Assembly: GCA_964020975.1 (NCBI GenBank)
Contig: OZ026626.1
Coordinates: 11,041,060-11,105,059, forward strand
DNA from: Hermodice carunculata
Taxonomy: Eukaryota; Annelida; Polychaeta; Eunicida; Amphinomidae
Length of the DNA: 64,000 nt
Direction: 5' to 3'
Shown one piece after another: positions 10,501 to 23,153 of this stretch (positions are counted from its first letter, which is position 1; each line of letters opens with the position of its first letter). A program made the position numbers and the translations under genes. The notes beneath the pieces were generated by a model. That model was not told the origin of the DNA. It did not search any database and saw nothing but the letters and a program-made list of their open reading frames with translations.

Positions 10501-12270
10501 GGACCCGGGAAGGGTACATATACATCATAACATGGTAGTTGTGCATGCATTTTGTTGTGAAATATATAGGAAATGGGGAAGTTGAACCATCCCAATTAAG
10601 TATGCTTGCTTATAGTGACTTGTGACTGTGTTGATTCCAGGCAGTAGAATTTGTGTGTTTTGACTTATTTACTAAAACACACATTCAGACTGTAATGTTT
10701 ATCATGCAGAATGCATTGTTCCACAAAGGTTTAACTTTCAACAATTTTAATCATGCCACTGTAATGGAATATGTGAGGGCCTGCACTGTATTGCAAAGAA
10801 TCCAGAAATAGTTAAGAAGTCTGAAGGAGTCTGTCACTTTTGTCGACTAAGTTCCCTTTGGACTGTTGAAAATTGACACATTTATCCTAGAATCAACACA
10901 GAACACACTGGCTGTTGACAATTAAAATAGTTGTCGTTAAACTTAATGTTATTTTGACAGTGTTGTTGAATTTTGTTCAACATTCTGTGGGCTCAAGTTC
11001 TGTAGTCTGTACTCTTGCGGATGAGTCTAGGGCAGACTGCATGGGCCAATAACAAAGATGGACGAAACTCAGAGCACAATACGGCTGTAGATATCTATTA
11101 ATCATATAAATTTGAATTTCAATTTTTAAAATTAAACAAAAAAAAAAAGAAAAGTCATAATATTTGGCAAAAGCTTTGATTGGTGCGACCCAATCTGAAT
11201 TTTTATTGCAAAGTTTAATAAGTTGTCCTCTGGGTCCAGGTGAAGACAAGTCCAAGTGTGTGTGTGTGTGTGTGGGGGGGGGGGGGGTCCAAATTAAATT
11301 ATGTTATTGAATAAATGCTTTTAGTTTTGCATTTTTTCTTAGACTTTCCAAACTTGTTTTTGCTTTTGAATTTAAGCCAAATTACATCACAACAACATGC
11401 ATAGTTAGAATTAAGATTACATGTAAGTAACCCAAGATTTTTCAAGATTTTGTAACAAATGACTGGCAATTTGGAGGAGGGAGGGGGGAAGTCTTGTCTT
11501 TTTTTTTTTTTGCCAGACTCACAGTAAAGAACCTTGAAAGTCACCAGAAACAAATATTTCTAAAGTTAATAAGGCTCGCCTATCATAATCATAATTGAGA
11601 TGCTGGTGATGAACTAGGCAAGCTTTATGAAGACATGAGCTTAGAAAAAAATATGTTCAAATCATGTTTCATAATTAATAAATTATATTTTAAAATCAAT
11701 AACAAAGTAAGTACTTTTGTTTGCTTATGACTCTTGCTACATTCATTCATCAAACTTAAAGAAAAACAACAAAAGAAACATTAACAGAATAGCTTTATTT
11801 TGCGACCAAGAATTGTGACAATGCCAGACTTTATACAACAGCAAGACTTGGGATTTTTGTAATCAGGGGTAACAATATTTATATTTGTTGACTGTGGGTG
11901 CTGCCATGGGATGGTATTTTATGCACTATTAAGTTTGCAATCAATATCAAAACGTCATCATTTATCAGGAGAAAATAGGAAAGTCGTGATGAAAATATTC
12001 ATTAGAACCAATTAAAAAATTTGTGATCTTGAAAGTAATGCCTTATTTTGCATGAATACAGGTGATTTGATCCATAATGCGGATAGAATTGCCCACTGAC
12101 GATTCTGTACACAGGCCCTGTGGCCCAGCTTACACGGGCAAAGCTCACTGACTGAGCCAGTCTGGGTTAAACACCATTGTTTCCTTTTATCGCATTAGTT
12201 TCTCTCAATAAAAGACACACAGTATCTTACCAAGACTATAAAAATGCCAAATCTTCATCTAATTATATTA
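7541..12270. other. 4.7 kb without a recognisable gene
   Basis: Only short unrelated ORFs. It contains three GGCCAGAATTNGG motifs (8002-8240), a C/G-rich box at 9906-9940 (GGGGGGTCTGGCCCCCACC) followed by GAAAATTTTTGAAAATTAGG, a short TA run near 10289, G-runs at 10492-10502 and 11273-11287, and A-runs near 11141. I see no splice-consistent exon. Confidence 0.6.
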
Positions 12271-12370
12271 GATTTACCTAGCACTTTTAGGTATCTCTGA
12301 AAAATAGTTCAGAATTGAAGGAGCAGCATCGCCGCTTTTGCGGTTTGCCGCCATTTTGATTTGGACGATG

Positions 12371-12600
12371 CTATTTTCAGCGTACGGTGAGAATAGCGTT
12401 TGGTCTATTTTCACCGTGCGGTGAGAATAGCGTTTCGAAGGAGTTTTGTCTATTTTCACCATATGGTGAGGATAGAGTTTTGTCTATTTTCACCGTACGG
12501 TGAGGATAGGGCTTGGCCCATTTTCACTGTATGGTGGTGATGGTACAGTTTGGTATATTTTCACGGTGAGGATAGAGGCGGCTCTATTTTCACTATTTGG
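12371..12600. repeat. Palindromic motif array 1
   Basis: Seven degenerate copies of CTATTTTCACCGTACGGTGA followed by GAATAG, starting at about 12371, 12405, 12450, 12484, 12518, 12554 and 12583. The core CACCGTACGGTG is self-complementary and its variants (CACCATATGGTG, CACCGTGCGGTG) stay nearly so. Spacers carry GCGTTTTGT-like sequence. The same motif recurs in opposite orientation at 19164-19345. Confidence 0.85.
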
Positions 12601-13665
12601 AAAACAGAAATTGAGAGCCTTTGTGCAAATATATGGTTATGGCTTGTCACATAGAACTGAGGAAAATTAAGATCTGAGAAAAATGCTTAGTTTAGGGAGA
12701 TAGCTAGCTTCATAGTATAGTCAATAGGAAACGGGACCAAAGCAAAGTGCCCGCTTACGGAAGGTTTACTGTAAGGCATTTTCCTTTGCACCGTGACAGC
12801 ATTGAATGTTTCGCTTTTCAACATCTCAAATTGATGTATATAAATTCACTCTACCCACCCTTTCATTTTCGTTGCTTCGTGTTCTTTTTTCTTCTTTTTT
12901 TTATGCGATCCTTAACTAAGTCATAACGAGATACATCTATATTACCCTTAAGTTCCGTTACTACCATCTGTGACAATATTAAAATAGTTCCTACTTTGTC
13001 TTCGGCCTATTCACAGTTGAGTGTACCATTTAGCAGCTACCAAGTGTGAAAAATAAGTTGCTTTATTTTGTAGGTTTGATAACATAAAATTATTAGTACA
13101 AGCATCAGGAATTATTTCCTGAAATATTTTTGCACAAACTGCACACTTCATGATTCTTCAATACAAGTACTCTGGGAAGGGCACGGACGCTACAGTAACA
13201 TACTATTAAACGATACACTCACTTGGTCCTGTGTTTTGAGTAAGCAACAGGAACTTTTAAAGCATTCTGAGTAAGAGAAAATGATGTTTTTACTAATTAG
13301 AATAAGATCTTAGTGTATGACAGCTGAAAAACTTCTGTTTTCTGGAAATGAATTGGTTAAAAAATGTATTTAACAGACATTATGTGGAACTTGCAGGCAA
13401 TAGAGCACCCAAATGGATTCAGTCAGCCAAGTTCAACATTTTATTTTGTCATGTTTTTAGGATTGATACATTGAGTAAACTTACTGTGAACATTTCGGGG
13501 TGTATTAATGACTATATTTTTCGCGAAATCTTGACGGATTTTAACATTTTTTTTATTTTGCTTGTGGGAACATGTGCAATAATACAGTGTAATCTAAGTT
13601 AATGTAGCTGTGTTTGGTTTGATGCTACATGGCCGTAACTAAGTTTTAAGGCACTTGGGTGCACT
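12601..13665. other. No gene recognised
   Basis: AT-rich single-copy-looking sequence with short ORFs only, the longest 84 codons at 13348-13602 without recognisable content. Confidence 0.55.
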
Positions 13666-13667
13666 CA

Positions 13668-13805
13668 ATTCAGGACTTTCCCCACAAGTGGAGCCACTGT
13701 GCACAACTGCTTTCTTGTCTCCATTCACAAGAGAACCCCCTTTAGGGGGCAATCCTGCTTGCTTGTATACTTTTAATATGGGCACCTATCCAGGAACAAA
13801 CCTCG
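13668..13805 (+). repeat. Dispersed repeat, copy A (pair with 14257-14402)
   Basis: Shares TTCAGGACTT, CCACTGTGC, AAAGCCCCTTT/AACCCCCTTT and a CTTG-TATA-TTTTAA segment, in the same order, with 14257-14402. The copies are about 590 bp apart in the same orientation and clearly diverged. Confidence 0.7.
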
Positions 13806-14256
13806 GGTGATGGAAAATATGAATGCATGTTCAGATAGCTGTGTATATGAAAAGAGTGTGGCAACTCAGCTGCAGCAATGTTTACACAACAGTGAGAACA
13901 GGGAAACTTATTACAGTAAAAGGCGGCAATTTTTGGGAAAAAATGCATTTCCTCAGTGAAATGTTAGCAAGAACCTTGTTCTGAGTTGATCTTTTCAGAG
14001 TGTACACATACATAAATGACTGTTGAGTGACTACTGTTGACTATGCTGCTGCATGATAGTGAGCAGACATTCCTGAAAGTCAAAATGTACTCAGTGCAGA
14101 AGTGTCAAAAGCTATGCAGGTAATTGACTCAAAGATGTCAGAATCACCTCTCCCCATGCATGAAATAAAGACAGCCACACCTTGAAGATGTTAGTTTTAT
14201 TCCCCTCTCTTTACAGTAGAGCATTCAGCACATAATGTCACAGATTAATGCTTATA

Positions 14257-14402
14257 TTCAGGACTTCCCCCCCCCCCCCCCCACAGGTAGACCACTGTGC
14301 CCAGTGATTTTCTCACTTCCAATGCCTACAGAAAGCCCCTTTGCTGGGGGTAAGACTACTTGATTGTATAGTTTTAACATACCCACTTTCCACAAGCAAG
14401 GT
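14257..14402 (+). repeat. Dispersed repeat, copy B (pair with 13668-13805)
   Basis: Same ordered blocks as copy A, with a 17-bp C-run (14267-14283) where copy A has CCCCAC. Confidence 0.7.
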
Positions 14403-14829
14403 TTACATGGTAAACTATCACCAATATCTCTTCTTTTTTTTTTCTCAACAAAATTTTATTTTCCATTTCTGTCTTCCAATTGTATCATGTTGTCGACAGT
14501 CCAACATGATACTTACAAATGATCAACAAATTGTGATATTTTCAAATGAAATTCTTTGTCCAATGATTCCATAATTTGGGCTTTATAGTTAATTTCTTTT
14601 TAGACAACAAATAAATGTCTATCTTCTTTTCTGTGGCCATACAATAGCTTTTGAAAATAATGAAATAACATAATGACAGTATTCTATTTACCCAATAATT
14701 GTCTGTTTGTCTAATTTTATAACCAAAAATCAGTTTCTAATGATATTTCCATGCTACTTATTCACATGCTTAAAAAAGCTTGTTTTACCGTAGTCCAAAA
14801 AAATCAAACGATTTTATTCACAGTACATA

Positions 14830-16190
14830 TGAGTGTAATTATCTAATTTATCACGGAACAAACAATTCGCAGTTTCCTTAATTTTCCATTTGTGTTATAA
14901 TTCTCCACAAGGAAGAATGCAATGTAGAAGTTTGTATTTGAATTGTTTTATTTTGTTTTCAATTAAACCTTTATGGACAAATAACCAAACATATTTCCAC
15001 ATATACTTATTTTTGTTTAGTTTGTTGCTCCACATGTTTTCAAAGTATGATTTCTCAAACTTTCTTTGCACTAAAATTTCATGAAACAGATTGTTTTTAA
15101 TATCTTTGATATCTACAGATTTTTGAGGATTTTTTACCATGACTTTGAGCGTTTCGTTTATATGTACAGAAGTATTTTGACATTCATCCGATTTAAGGAC
15201 TTCTTTCCATTTTCTCGGAAGGGCTTGTAACAATATACGTATTTTTGATAACCAATTTGCTTTTTTGTTAAGTTTTTTATATAGGTCATTTTGATTAAAT
15301 TTACCTTCTTCATTTAACAAGTCATTTACATATATAATACCATCTTCTATCCAATGAAGAAAATTGATTGGTTTCTTTTTAAACAATACTAGTCTATTTC
15401 CCCAGATAATTTCTTTTCTTATATCAGACATAGTTTTAATATCCTAAACCCAAGTGTTCACCACCTGTTCATGGAAGGCAGGCAAAAAAATGTTTTTTAT
15501 ATACTTGACCAATGTTATTTATATTCATTTTGAAAATAAGAAAGTTTTGCCAAAAAGAATTTAACCAAAAAGTAGGCAGTTCTTTCCATGTTTGTTTCTC
15601 TGCCAATACCAATCTTTGAAGCCATTTTACTTGTAATGATTCAAAGAGACTTTGAACATCTGCCATTCTTATGCCACCTTGTTCATAGTCACCAATAAGG
15701 GTTTTTCTTTTTATCTTGTCTCTTTTACTGTCCCAAAGATACTCATAAATCATTTTGTTAATTTTAGTAATTGTATCAGATGGTATAGGTAGCACAGATG
15801 CATTAAATATCAGTTGGGATAAGGCTAAAACTTTAATTACTAATACTTTTCCAAAAATAGTTAATTTCCTTTTTTCCAACTTTTAAGAATTTCTGCTAGT
15901 TTTTCAAGCTTTTTTTGCCAATTCAAATTCTCACACTGATTTTTGTCATAACTGAAATAAATACCAAGAGCTTTAATTGTCTTATCAGGCCACTGTACAC
16001 CACATATTTTCTCTCTTTTCTTTTTGCCTTTACCAAACAATAATCCTTCAGTTTTATTTAAATTCAATTCTAATCCTGCAAAAAGGCCAAATTTTTTAAC
16101 TGTATTTAATGATTCAATAATGGATTTATCGTCAGACACAAGAAGGGTTGTGTCGTCTGCATATTGACCTATCTTGATTTCTCTCTGGCT
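14830..16190 (-). pseudogene. LINE reverse transcriptase palm/thumb and C-terminus
   Basis: GQYADDTTLL (motif C, codons for YADD at 16152-16163) is intact. Then come GLELNLNKTEGLLFG, LTIFGKVLVIKVLALSQL and GGIRMADVQSL, all usual for the family. 14895-15431 carries the C-terminal segment ending in CILPCGEL. The sequence HKWKIKETANC further on suggests a decayed zinc knuckle. Three or more frame breaks. Confidence 0.88.
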
Positions 16191-16378
16191 CTTGGGACTT
16201 GTATACCATTTATCTTTTTATTATTTCGCATGTCTATTGCCAAAAATTCAACAGAAATAATAAATAAAAGAGCAGAAAGGGGACAACCTTGCCTAATTCC
16301 CCTGGTAAGACTTATCGGTTCTCATATCCACCCTTTGTTTACAATATAGCTACTAAGTCCTGAATAAAGGGTTTTAAC

Positions 16379-17402
16379 TCAATTTGTAAAGGATTCCCCA
16401 AAACCAAATCGTTTCAATGCAGAGATCATAAAAGGCCATTCCAGCATATCAAATGCTTTTTTGAAGTCTAAAAAAAGAATTGCTGCTGTTAAATCAAAAT
16501 GTTCCGCATGGTCTATTACATCACTGATCAATCTAATATTGCATCCAATAAATGTATTTTTTATATAACCAGACTGATCTGTGTTGACAATTTTATGTAG
16601 AAGTTTTTGAACTCTTTTGGCAAGAGCATATGCTCCAATTTTTAAATTTGTGTTTAACAGACTTATCGGTCTCCAGTTGTCAAGAACCTCTGGGTCACCC
16701 TTCTTAAATATTAAAGACAATGAAGCTTTTCTTTGAGAGATTGATAACAGCTTGTTATTATAGCCTTCGTTCAGGCTGTCAACAACGAATTTGCCCAGAG
16801 TATCCCCAAAAAATCAAATAAAATTCGGTAGTCAAGCCATCCATTCCCGGGGCTTTATTTTTCTTTCTTGTCATATTGGTTACTGCCAATTTGCATTCAT
16901 CAATAGTTAATTTACCTTCACACAAGGCTTTATCTGCTTCAGTTAAAAACATTTTGTACTGGTAATTTCTTTAAATATTCTTTGATTTCATCTTCATTTG
17001 GATTTTTACTAGTATATAGATTTTTTTTTAATAATTAACTTGCTATTTTAAAACATCAGATGGGTTGTTTGCAGCTCCTTGTTCTGTTTTCAAACTTGCT
17101 ATATGTTTCTTTCTTTGCCTACTTTTTTCAAGGGCAAAGAAATATTTACTTCGTTTTTCACCCTTTTCAATCCATACAGATCTTGAGCGTATGAAAGCAC
17201 CTTGTGCTATTTCTTCATAATACAGGTCTACTTTTTGCTGTAATATTTCCGTCTTCACTATTAAATTATCATCTTGGTCACCTTCATCTATACACTTTTG
17301 AATTCCTTCAAGTTCATTTTCAAAATCACTTATAACCTTTAACTTGATACTATTACGTTTCTTTGCAAACTCAATGCTTGCTTCCTTAATCTTTATTTTC
17401 AT
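16379..17402 (-). pseudogene. LINE linker and N-terminal reverse transcriptase
   Basis: 17043-17402 encodes the linker with GAFIRSRSVWIEKGEKRSKY, typical of L1-clade ORF2. 16379-16720 encodes the start of the polymerase: FKKGDPEVLDNWRPISLLNT, GYIKNTFIGCNIRLI, then LFLDFKKAFD with the motif A aspartate. Short degraded sequence in several frames joins the two. Confidence 0.9.
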
Positions 17403-18284
17403 TAGGTCCCATTCCTGTCTTACTTAAACTTTGTTTTTCTGGCACTTCGATAGATATTACCTCTTGTATTTTACTCCTATATTCATCATCTTTCAACAAT
17501 GAATTGTTCATCTTCCAATACCCAGGCTCTTTGTTTTCTTTCTGCAAAATCACCTTTAATGACACAGCCATATGGTCACTCTTAATAGAGGACCTTATAT
17601 CACAAGTATAAACATCTTTGCATAGGGTGGAGTCTATTAACCATAGATCGATACGACTTGCAAGTGTTTCATTTTTTAAAAATCTTCTCCATGTGAACTG
17701 TCTTGAATTTTGATTTTGAATTCTCCAAATGTCACTTACTTTCAAAGTTTTTGCACCTTTATTAAGTTCTTACTTATTTTTGCTTTTGTGAGTTAGCTGG
17801 GTTTTCCTATCATGTTTACAATCCATCACATCATTCATATCACCACCCATAATAAGTATGCCTAAACTTTGTTCTTGAATAATATTTACCACCGTTTTAA
17901 AAATGCTTTTCTTTTGGAGACATCGTTTGGGGCATATACCTTTAAAAGACAGTAGACATCTCTGCCTATTTTCACATTGAGTAGTACAAGACGTCCATCC
18001 ATTGTTATATACTCACTTATTATATCACAGTCCATACTGTCTTTAATAAAGATAGAGGTTCTGCAGCTATTACTGCTACCGTACGAATGGAACCATTTAC
18101 CTTTCATCTCACAATTTACAATAATCTCATATTCTCCAGTGAAATGAGTTTCTTGTAAAAAAAAAAAAAAGGATGTGTGCTTTTTGAGCAGAGCACCACT
18201 GAAATACACTGTCTCTCTTTGCTTTATCACGAAGTTCACGTGTATTAAGAGTAAGTAAATGTAAGTGATTAGATTTTTTTTCAC
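17386..18284 (-). pseudogene. LINE endonuclease domain
   Basis: The minus strand shows FLQETHFTG (the catalytic Glu block), then GRLVLLNVKIGRDVYCLLKV and YAPND, and, in a following frame, SRIDLWLIDS and SDHMAVSLKV, the usual end of an exonuclease-endonuclease-phosphatase fold. GYWKMNNSLL next is the standard L1-type segment after the endonuclease. The halves lie in different frames, so the ORF is broken. Confidence 0.88.
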
Positions 18285-18290
18285 TAATAT

Positions 18291-19163
18291 CTCAGCTGAG
18301 CAAGTTTAATTATGGCGTGAAAATGGCCTCTAAACTATTAATGAAATCTTTCATAAAATTTTGAACTTATATAGGTTAGGACTATTTTATGGCAGTAAAG
18401 CTTGCCTGATCAGTGACGTGTCTGCCATAACTGAAACAATGGTGTTTTGCCCTTTAAAGACCACACTTAGATGAATGGTAATATCCCACAGAGCCATAAT
18501 ATGCTGTGGCATCATGAGCACAGACTGCCAAAATGTACTCAGTTTAAAGGTTTCACAAACTACTCTGCTGATTAACCCCACAGGTGTCAGAAACCAATTG
18601 ACACCTATGCAAGTGTGGGTGGTCAGTACACAGATACGGACTACCGTATGAGGGTCTCAATAATTTTGCCTGTAAACAGTTTCTAACATGTTCAAATTAA
18701 AAATTCCTGGTACTTTACTGATGTTGCCAGGCATACTAATCAAAAAGTTTTACAATTTATGTTAATGTTTCCATAATTGACCTCAAATTTACTTTAAAGA
18801 TTAGTACTTTCTTACATGTATTACCCTATGCCCACAAGTGTTCACCCCCGCGATGCCCTCTCCAGTCAGCTGGAGGTGAGAAAAGTCTATGCTTTGCTGG
18901 TTCTGTGAAAGGAGTCAATTGTGAAAAGGCCGTTTTGTCACGTTAATTTTTGCCTTTTCACATAAAAAATACAGAGTGTTGGCTCTATAAAAGCTGAAAT
19001 AACACCTCAACCGATCTCATTATAAACCATGCTCAAAGTTCAAACTGGGAAGTTAAGGCCTTTTAATTAATTCAGCAAATGTTGGTTGCAATTCTCATTG
19101 TGTGCCATATCATGACACAATGCTTTTCCAAAATATTCTTCCCTGGTTGACTTCTTTACTATT
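18291..19163. other. No gene recognised
   Basis: Short ORFs only. CAGGTGTCAGAAACCAATTG and GACACCTATG near 18590 form a weak inverted repeat. Confidence 0.55.
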
Positions 19164-19345
19164 GCCGCACGGTAGAAATAGAGCAGCCCCTATTCTCACC
19201 GTACAACGAATATAGACCAAACTCTATCATCACTGTACGGTGAAAATCAGGGAGGTGGAATTTAGAAAATAGACAAAACACTATTCTGACCGTACGGTGA
19301 AAAAAGACAAAACGCTATTCTCACCGTATGGTGAAAATAGTCACT
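19164..19345. repeat. Palindromic motif array 2 (inverted relative to array 1)
   Basis: Four to five copies of CTATTCTCACCGTACGGTGA followed by AAATAG, separated by GACAAAACG spacers. These are the reverse complement of the motif and spacer in 12371-12600. The two arrays enclose the LINE and about 6.6 kb in total. Confidence 0.85.
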
Positions 19346-22094
19346 CCGGTTTGATTTTTACCTTAGTCCATGCGGAACTCATCATACAGAAAAGAATGCA
19401 TTGGCTTACCACGGTCATACCCACCCTTATATGGAATGTTCCATTGAGGTAACCAGCTGGTGACCTGCATTGATGTGCATGTAAACACCAGAGAACACGA
19501 TGATTTGAGTGATAATTAACGCCTGTCACGGCTTAGAACTTGGTAGATTTGTATTTTTAAGTTTTTTTCAAAGTGATTCAAAAAACTTTTTTTTTTTCAT
19601 TTTTTTGAAAAATTGATGAAAACAGCAGGATAAAAATATGTGTACAGGCGGCAATAGTTACTGGTTACCCGCTAAAAATTAGACCCCTGGTGCCGCCAGT
19701 CAGCAGAATGACTTGTCCGGGGATTAATGGCACCGAAACAAGTCTTGCAATAGTTCCCCGCTGATTACCCGATTTTATAAAGGCTAATAATGCCTAAAAC
19801 TTTCTTCTAAATTTCAAATTTTATGAATATGATTTGTTCATTTTATAAATTAATTTTCTCTTATGATTTAGAACTATGCAGTTTTTCAGTGAATGGTACG
19901 GAATAGGACTTTGCTCTCAGAATATCGGACTTGATAGTGTTCAAACGGTGCATGGGCCTACATAATTAGGTTTGTTAAGCTTTTCTTTGTATTAAATAAA
20001 TATAAACAAGTGCAGTGCTGGCCTCTAAGTGCATGTAAGATAAAGGTAGACTTCATTTAAAGGGAAGTTATTGCCCTGAAAATTATGCCGTGCAAATGTA
20101 GCGAGAGTTCAATGTAAATATTTTCATCATATTTCCATATGGAGATGTTTTCAAACCGAACTCATTTTTAAGGATCCTGGACTGTCTGATCGAGTGCATT
20201 TACTCAGCAACTTAATTCTTTATTCGTAATTTCATGGCAGTTTACAAGCTATTTCATAAACATTTGTGTCCAAATGTTAAGTCAGTTCTGCTGAATAGCA
20301 TTCTAACTGCTCGATAGAATTAAATCAGAAATTACCTTTTATGGCATACCGGAAATCACATCACTGATTATATGTAAGTTACTCTTAAAAGAACACATGA
20401 GCTTTTCCTACCCATTAAAAGAATTATATCTAACCTTATATTGATACATACACGTATGTATATAAGCAGTTATGTGTGGAATGAAAGACTAATATTATTC
20501 ACATAATATTTTTACGATTCCCCTCCTTTTGAACTGAACGTTACGTCCTGTATGACTGATTCACAATAAACAAATACAACCGTCCCTTGAATCATCGATA
20601 TAATAAGAACCAAATGTATGACACGTGCAATGCTCATCACAATTTTACCTGAGGAAATAAAATCTTGCATAAAAATACAATGAAGTAGTAGTATCACAGT
20701 TTTATTTCTACATGGCAAAACCCTCTTTAAGAGGTATGTTAAACTGTTTTCAGAGTGGTGGATACAGTATAGGATCACGGGTAACTTTTATGACTTCTTG
20801 TTCGTTTCACTGGCCCTGACGAGTCTGGTGAAATGATTTCACACATGTAGGATTATATGTATCAGTCTCAACATCTCTCAGGAATTGGAGAGAAAAAATG
20901 CATAGCAAATAGTGTAGTACGAACTCAGGTGTTGCCATTTTGCTTTGAGGGTAAACGATACAGATTTCATTATCTTAATGGGGATACCCCATTTAGTAGT
21001 AATGTCTGCTGCCATTACTGCGATTTACCACAACAGAAATGTGATTAACACTTTCATCCCCGGGTTTGTACCTGTACCCAGAAACGTCGTTTATCTCGAA
21101 TGCAAAACGTTTTGCCACACCTCCACATCAACATCCAGAATGCATCAGCCAAGTTATATACTCTCCATGTCCCTCCCGTCACTGCCTACCAGTCCAATAT
21201 CCCGACATCAGGTAAAGCTCCAGTTGAGGAAATAACAAATGAAAGACCAGCCAACGCACGCACACACACGCGCACGTGCGCGTTTACTCCAGGCAGTACA
21301 GATAGGCTTAAATAATACCCAGCTGGACCATTTGTCAAGTTGCTTGACCTGTTATTGTTATGCATGGACTTTACCATATACATTAGTACTTGACACTTTA
21401 TTTTCTGGTGAGGTGTGTTCAGGGGTTTATAGTTTGGTAATAGTCATCAAAAACAGCGGGTAAGGCGGAAATTACAGAACGCATGTGCTACAACACGCCC
21501 TTCTGGACTACTTTCTTGCATGCAAGATGCAGAGGCCTAATATGGTTATACTTTACGGGGCGGGGACGGGAGGGGTTCTCCCATTACTTAGTATTATGGG
21601 CAGGCTCCACAGGAAAGACCCCTATTTTATTTTTACTACTTGTCGCTCTCAAAGACCTCCCTTTTTCAAACCAGTGATCCTAAAGGCTCCAAGGTTTTTT
21701 AATTGTCGCTCCCAAAGACCCCTACAAATTGTACTCGAGCTCAATTACGGCTCTTTTTCCCTTTTGGGATGTGCACTTCTAGTTAGTAACTTTGTCAATA
21801 CCAGCTTTCAAACTCTCCTATTTTCTTCCTGATTCAGCGCCTATTTGGTCTGGGGTTTCATACCCTCAGTGCAGCCTACCCACCCTAAAAGATGGGTAGT
21901 GCCCCCTCCTCCGATACTTTATCAAAATATGGTGAGAGCGATCCACGATCTGATTGACAAAATAGGGTGCTAACTGTGCGTGGACTATACCAGCTTGCTG
22001 ACCATATGGATTAGGAAACAGGGACGCCTATTCTGGACGTGTTATAGGAATGAGGAAAATTATATTTGACCTGACCCCAAAAAGGTTGTCAGCA
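19346..22094. other. 2.7 kb without a recognisable gene
   Basis: Contains two GCAATAGTT...ATTACCCG blocks (about 19650 and 19745), an alternating CA/CG stretch at 21252-21283, and two GTCGCTCTCAAAGACC-like blocks (21640 and 21704). The overlapping ORFs at 20857-21463 show no domain I know. Confidence 0.55.
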
Positions 22095-22097
22095 TTA

Positions 22098-22454
22098 GGG
22101 GGCGGTCATTATTTACCGGCGGGGGGGGGTATTGGGGTGGCGTATCATCATAGTTTTTGTCCCCCCCCCAAAAAAAACAAGAATTTGCGGCGACCCCCCA
22201 CCCCCTCAGCAAGTCTGCAGAATTTTGTGACACCCCCACCGCCCGCCTTATACCTTATACTGGTTATTGTTGTATGACTTTGCTGTAAACTGATTCAAAA
22301 TTTTATAACCCCCCTACCATGTCAGTCATTTTGTAACCCCTCATTAGGAGCATGTGTGAATTTGTGCCCCCCCCCTAATTGGGTAGAGAAATGTTGTGAT
22401 CCGCCCCCCCCCATCTCCCGAGCCCCTCCCCTCTGGTAAATAATGACCGCCCCC
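22098..22454. mobile_element. 357-bp MITE with perfect 20-bp terminal inverted repeats
   Basis: Both ends read GGGGGCGGTCATTATTTACC inward, without a mismatch, and are flanked by TTA on each side (22095-22097 and 22455-22457). A 3-bp TTA duplication with G-rich ends fits PIF/Harbinger-type elements. The interior is full of C- and G-runs with no transposase, so it depends on an element elsewhere. Perfect ends suggest recent movement. Confidence 0.85.
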
Positions 22455-22997
22455 TTATGTTGTGTTACAATGAAACAGGAAGGTTTGTGATGAGGCATAG
22501 TCCCTTTGAGACAGTATTATCATATGCGCCAATGTTCCAGGTCGATCTGTTTGCCTGCATTCAGGCTTTCCACTGTGCCTTACCACCATTCTCTTCTTCT
22601 CTCTTCAGGCGCTTGGTTTCAAAAAGTGTAGTTGGTTGTTCTAAAAGAATACAGTGGAAACTCGTTGACAGACTGCACAACAAGAAAGTTTTACATTGAT
22701 ATACGTATCCCACAAGAAGGAGTCATTCACAATGCTAGCTTTTTAAAATGTCATCCATTACTCATATACACCCAGCTTCCTGTCAACGACCAGCCAACAG
22801 GAACTTAACGCCTTGGTACATTGTGTCAACGAAATCTCGACGATGCATTGTTGAAGTTAGGCAATGTGCCGTCACCCAAATGACCATTTCAAGTATGCAT
22901 AGTCCAATGCCTTTATTGTCTATCATTCAGGCACGCAATCAGACACATCCTTTTGTTTGTCTTCGGTTATCCTGACAACCACTTCCTCTGCCCAGGG

Positions 22998-22999
22998 TT

Positions 23000-23087
<88 letters not shown>

Positions 23088-23091
23088 TTTT

Positions 23092-23122
<31 letters not shown>

Positions 23123-23153
23123 CTCTCTTTCTCTCTTTCTTTCTTTCTCTCTC
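22998..23153. repeat. (CTTT)n microsatellite
   Basis: About 155 bp of CTTT with a few CT interruptions near its right end. ORFs of 75-88 codons across it are low-complexity artefacts. Confidence 0.97.

Larger units (their letters stand above)
14430..18290 (-). mobile_element. L1/Tx1-type LINE, 5'-truncated, inactive
   Basis: Read on the minus strand, an apurinic-type endonuclease, linker, reverse transcriptase and C-terminal region follow in LINE ORF2 order over 3.8 kb. The 5' end lies almost exactly at the start of ORF2 (LHLLTLNTRELRDKAKR near 18240), so ORF1 is absent. A run of A on the minus strand near 14445 may mark the 3' tail. At least six frame changes or stops interrupt ORF2. Target-site duplications were not found. 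Confidence 0.9.
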
